Source: UBA2357 sp002344625 (GTDB lineage Bacteria; Pseudomonadota; Gammaproteobacteria; Burkholderiales; Rhodocyclaceae). Taken from it: 64,000 nucleotides of DNA. A program made the translations under genes and the position numbers. Below, in pieces: positions 61,911-64,000 of the stretch. The notes under the pieces are model-generated. The model was not told the DNA's origin, made no database searches, and saw only the letters and a program-made list of their open reading frames with translations. Location of the stretch: positions 1-64,000 of the forward strand of contig CALKIH010000052.1 of the NCBI GenBank assembly GCA_937995335.1. Reading direction: 5' to 3'. Within the stretch, counting starts at the first letter, position 1. Every line of letters starts with the position of its first letter.

Positions 61911-61936
61911 TAGCACTCGTCGGCGGTGAGTGCTAA
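61910..61936. promoter_or_regulatory. CIRCE operator (HrcA binding site)
   Basis: The inverted repeat TTAGCACTC, nine spacer bases, GAGTGCTAA is an exact CIRCE consensus. It overlaps the end of the -10 and the transcript start, so binding of the heat-sensitive repressor HrcA would block groESL transcription. Confidence 0.97.
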
Positions 61937-62027
61937 TAACCGTCGATCCGAGCCTTGGCTCATAGTCCAAACAAGCCTGCGCGGGCAGGGCCCGCCAATT
62001 TTGTGTCGAACCAGAAGGAGTTACTCG

Positions 62028-62318
62028 ATGAATATTCGTCCCTTGCATGATCGTGTGATCGTCAAGCGTCTCGAAGCAGAACGCAAGACCGCCAGTGGCA
62101 TCGTCATTCCCGATTCGGCCGGTGAAAAGCCGGATCAGGGCGAAGTGATCGCCGTCGGCAATGGCAAGATTCTCGATGATGGCAAAGTCCGTCCGATGGC
62201 GGTCAAGAAGGGCGACAAGGTGTTGTTCGGCAAGTACGCCGGCCAGACCGTGAAGGTCGATGGCGACGAGCTTCTCGTCATGCGTGAAGAAGACATCATG
62301 GGTGTCGTGGAAGGCTGA
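62028..62318 (+). CDS. groES: Co-chaperonin GroES
   Basis: GroES has 96 residues. It starts MNIRPLHDRVIVKRLEAERK. The mobile loop TASGIVIPDSAGEKPDQGEV contacts GroEL. It continues VKKGDKVLFGKYAGQTVKVD and ends LLVMREEDIMGVVEG. The heptamer caps GroEL. GAAGGAG lies 8 bases before the ATG; the reading frame continues upstream through the CIRCE region but that is untranslated leader. It is 48 bases before groEL. Confidence 0.99.
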   Translation: MNIRPLHDRVIVKRLEAERKTASGIVIPDSAGEKPDQGEVIAVGNGKILDDGKVRPMAVKKGDKVLFGKYAGQTVKVDGDELLVMREEDIMGVVEG

Positions 62319-62366
62319 GCCTTTCAAACGGTTGTCGACGAATAACGAATTCAAGGAGTAGAAACA

Positions 62367-64000
<1,634 letters not shown>

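Overview
The window is about 64 kb of high-GC chromosomal DNA from a betaproteobacterium. Rhodocyclales (an Azoarcus/Thauera-like organism) is the best guess. This rests on gene content and order: the ndk-rlmN-pilW-rodZ-ispG-hisS-bamB-der-hfq-hflXKC-hisZ-purA block, petABC followed by sspAB, a CIRCE element in front of groESL, and the style of the encoded proteins. No species can be named from the sequence alone. I see no insertion sequence, prophage, CRISPR array or integron. The window is ordinary core chromosome with two accessory-looking stretches.

Layout. 1-8.3 kb: a tRNA-Leu(CAA) whose first bases lie outside the window, an NhaR-type LysR regulator, a Bax-inhibitor-1 membrane protein, accA and tilS, then a two-component pair (PAS histidine kinase and FixJ-like regulator) divergent from a lone TRAP-type solute-binding protein. 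8.4-24 kb: a long co-directional housekeeping block for nucleotide balance, rRNA and tRNA modification, pilus and cell-shape assembly, isoprenoid synthesis, outer-membrane assembly, RNA chaperone and membrane-protease control, histidine and purine synthesis. 24.1-27.5 kb: an antisense tRNA-Leu(CAG), rnr and rlmB. 27.6-31.5 kb: an OprD-like porin and a pair made of an unknown membrane/coiled-coil protein plus a TelA-family protein.

31.5-42.3 kb is the most interesting region. On the minus strand is a tight four-gene operon: TonB-dependent receptor, periplasmic YfiR-like protein, CHASE8-like hybrid histidine kinase with two receiver domains and Hpt, and a diguanylate cyclase response regulator. 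It looks like an outer-membrane-to-c-di-GMP signalling chain. Divergent from it are three genes (ABC exporter, subtilisin-like protease, FAD monooxygenase) that match the QhpF/QhpE/QhpG maturation factors of quinohemoprotein amine dehydrogenase. The structural subunits and the radical-SAM crosslinking enzyme are not in this window.

42.4-64 kb: purT, an AMP-forming acyl-CoA synthetase, the 4.5S (SRP) RNA, a ZIP metal transporter with a good Fur box upstream, dnaX-ybaB-recR, the cytochrome bc1 operon petABC, sspAB, a hemerythrin-like protein, fbp, a PutA without the N-terminal DNA-binding domain, a TamA-like outer-membrane protein, a Nudix hydrolase and groES-groEL. groEL runs off the right edge inside its Gly-Met tail.

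All functions are assigned by reading protein motifs, length and gene context. No database search was run.
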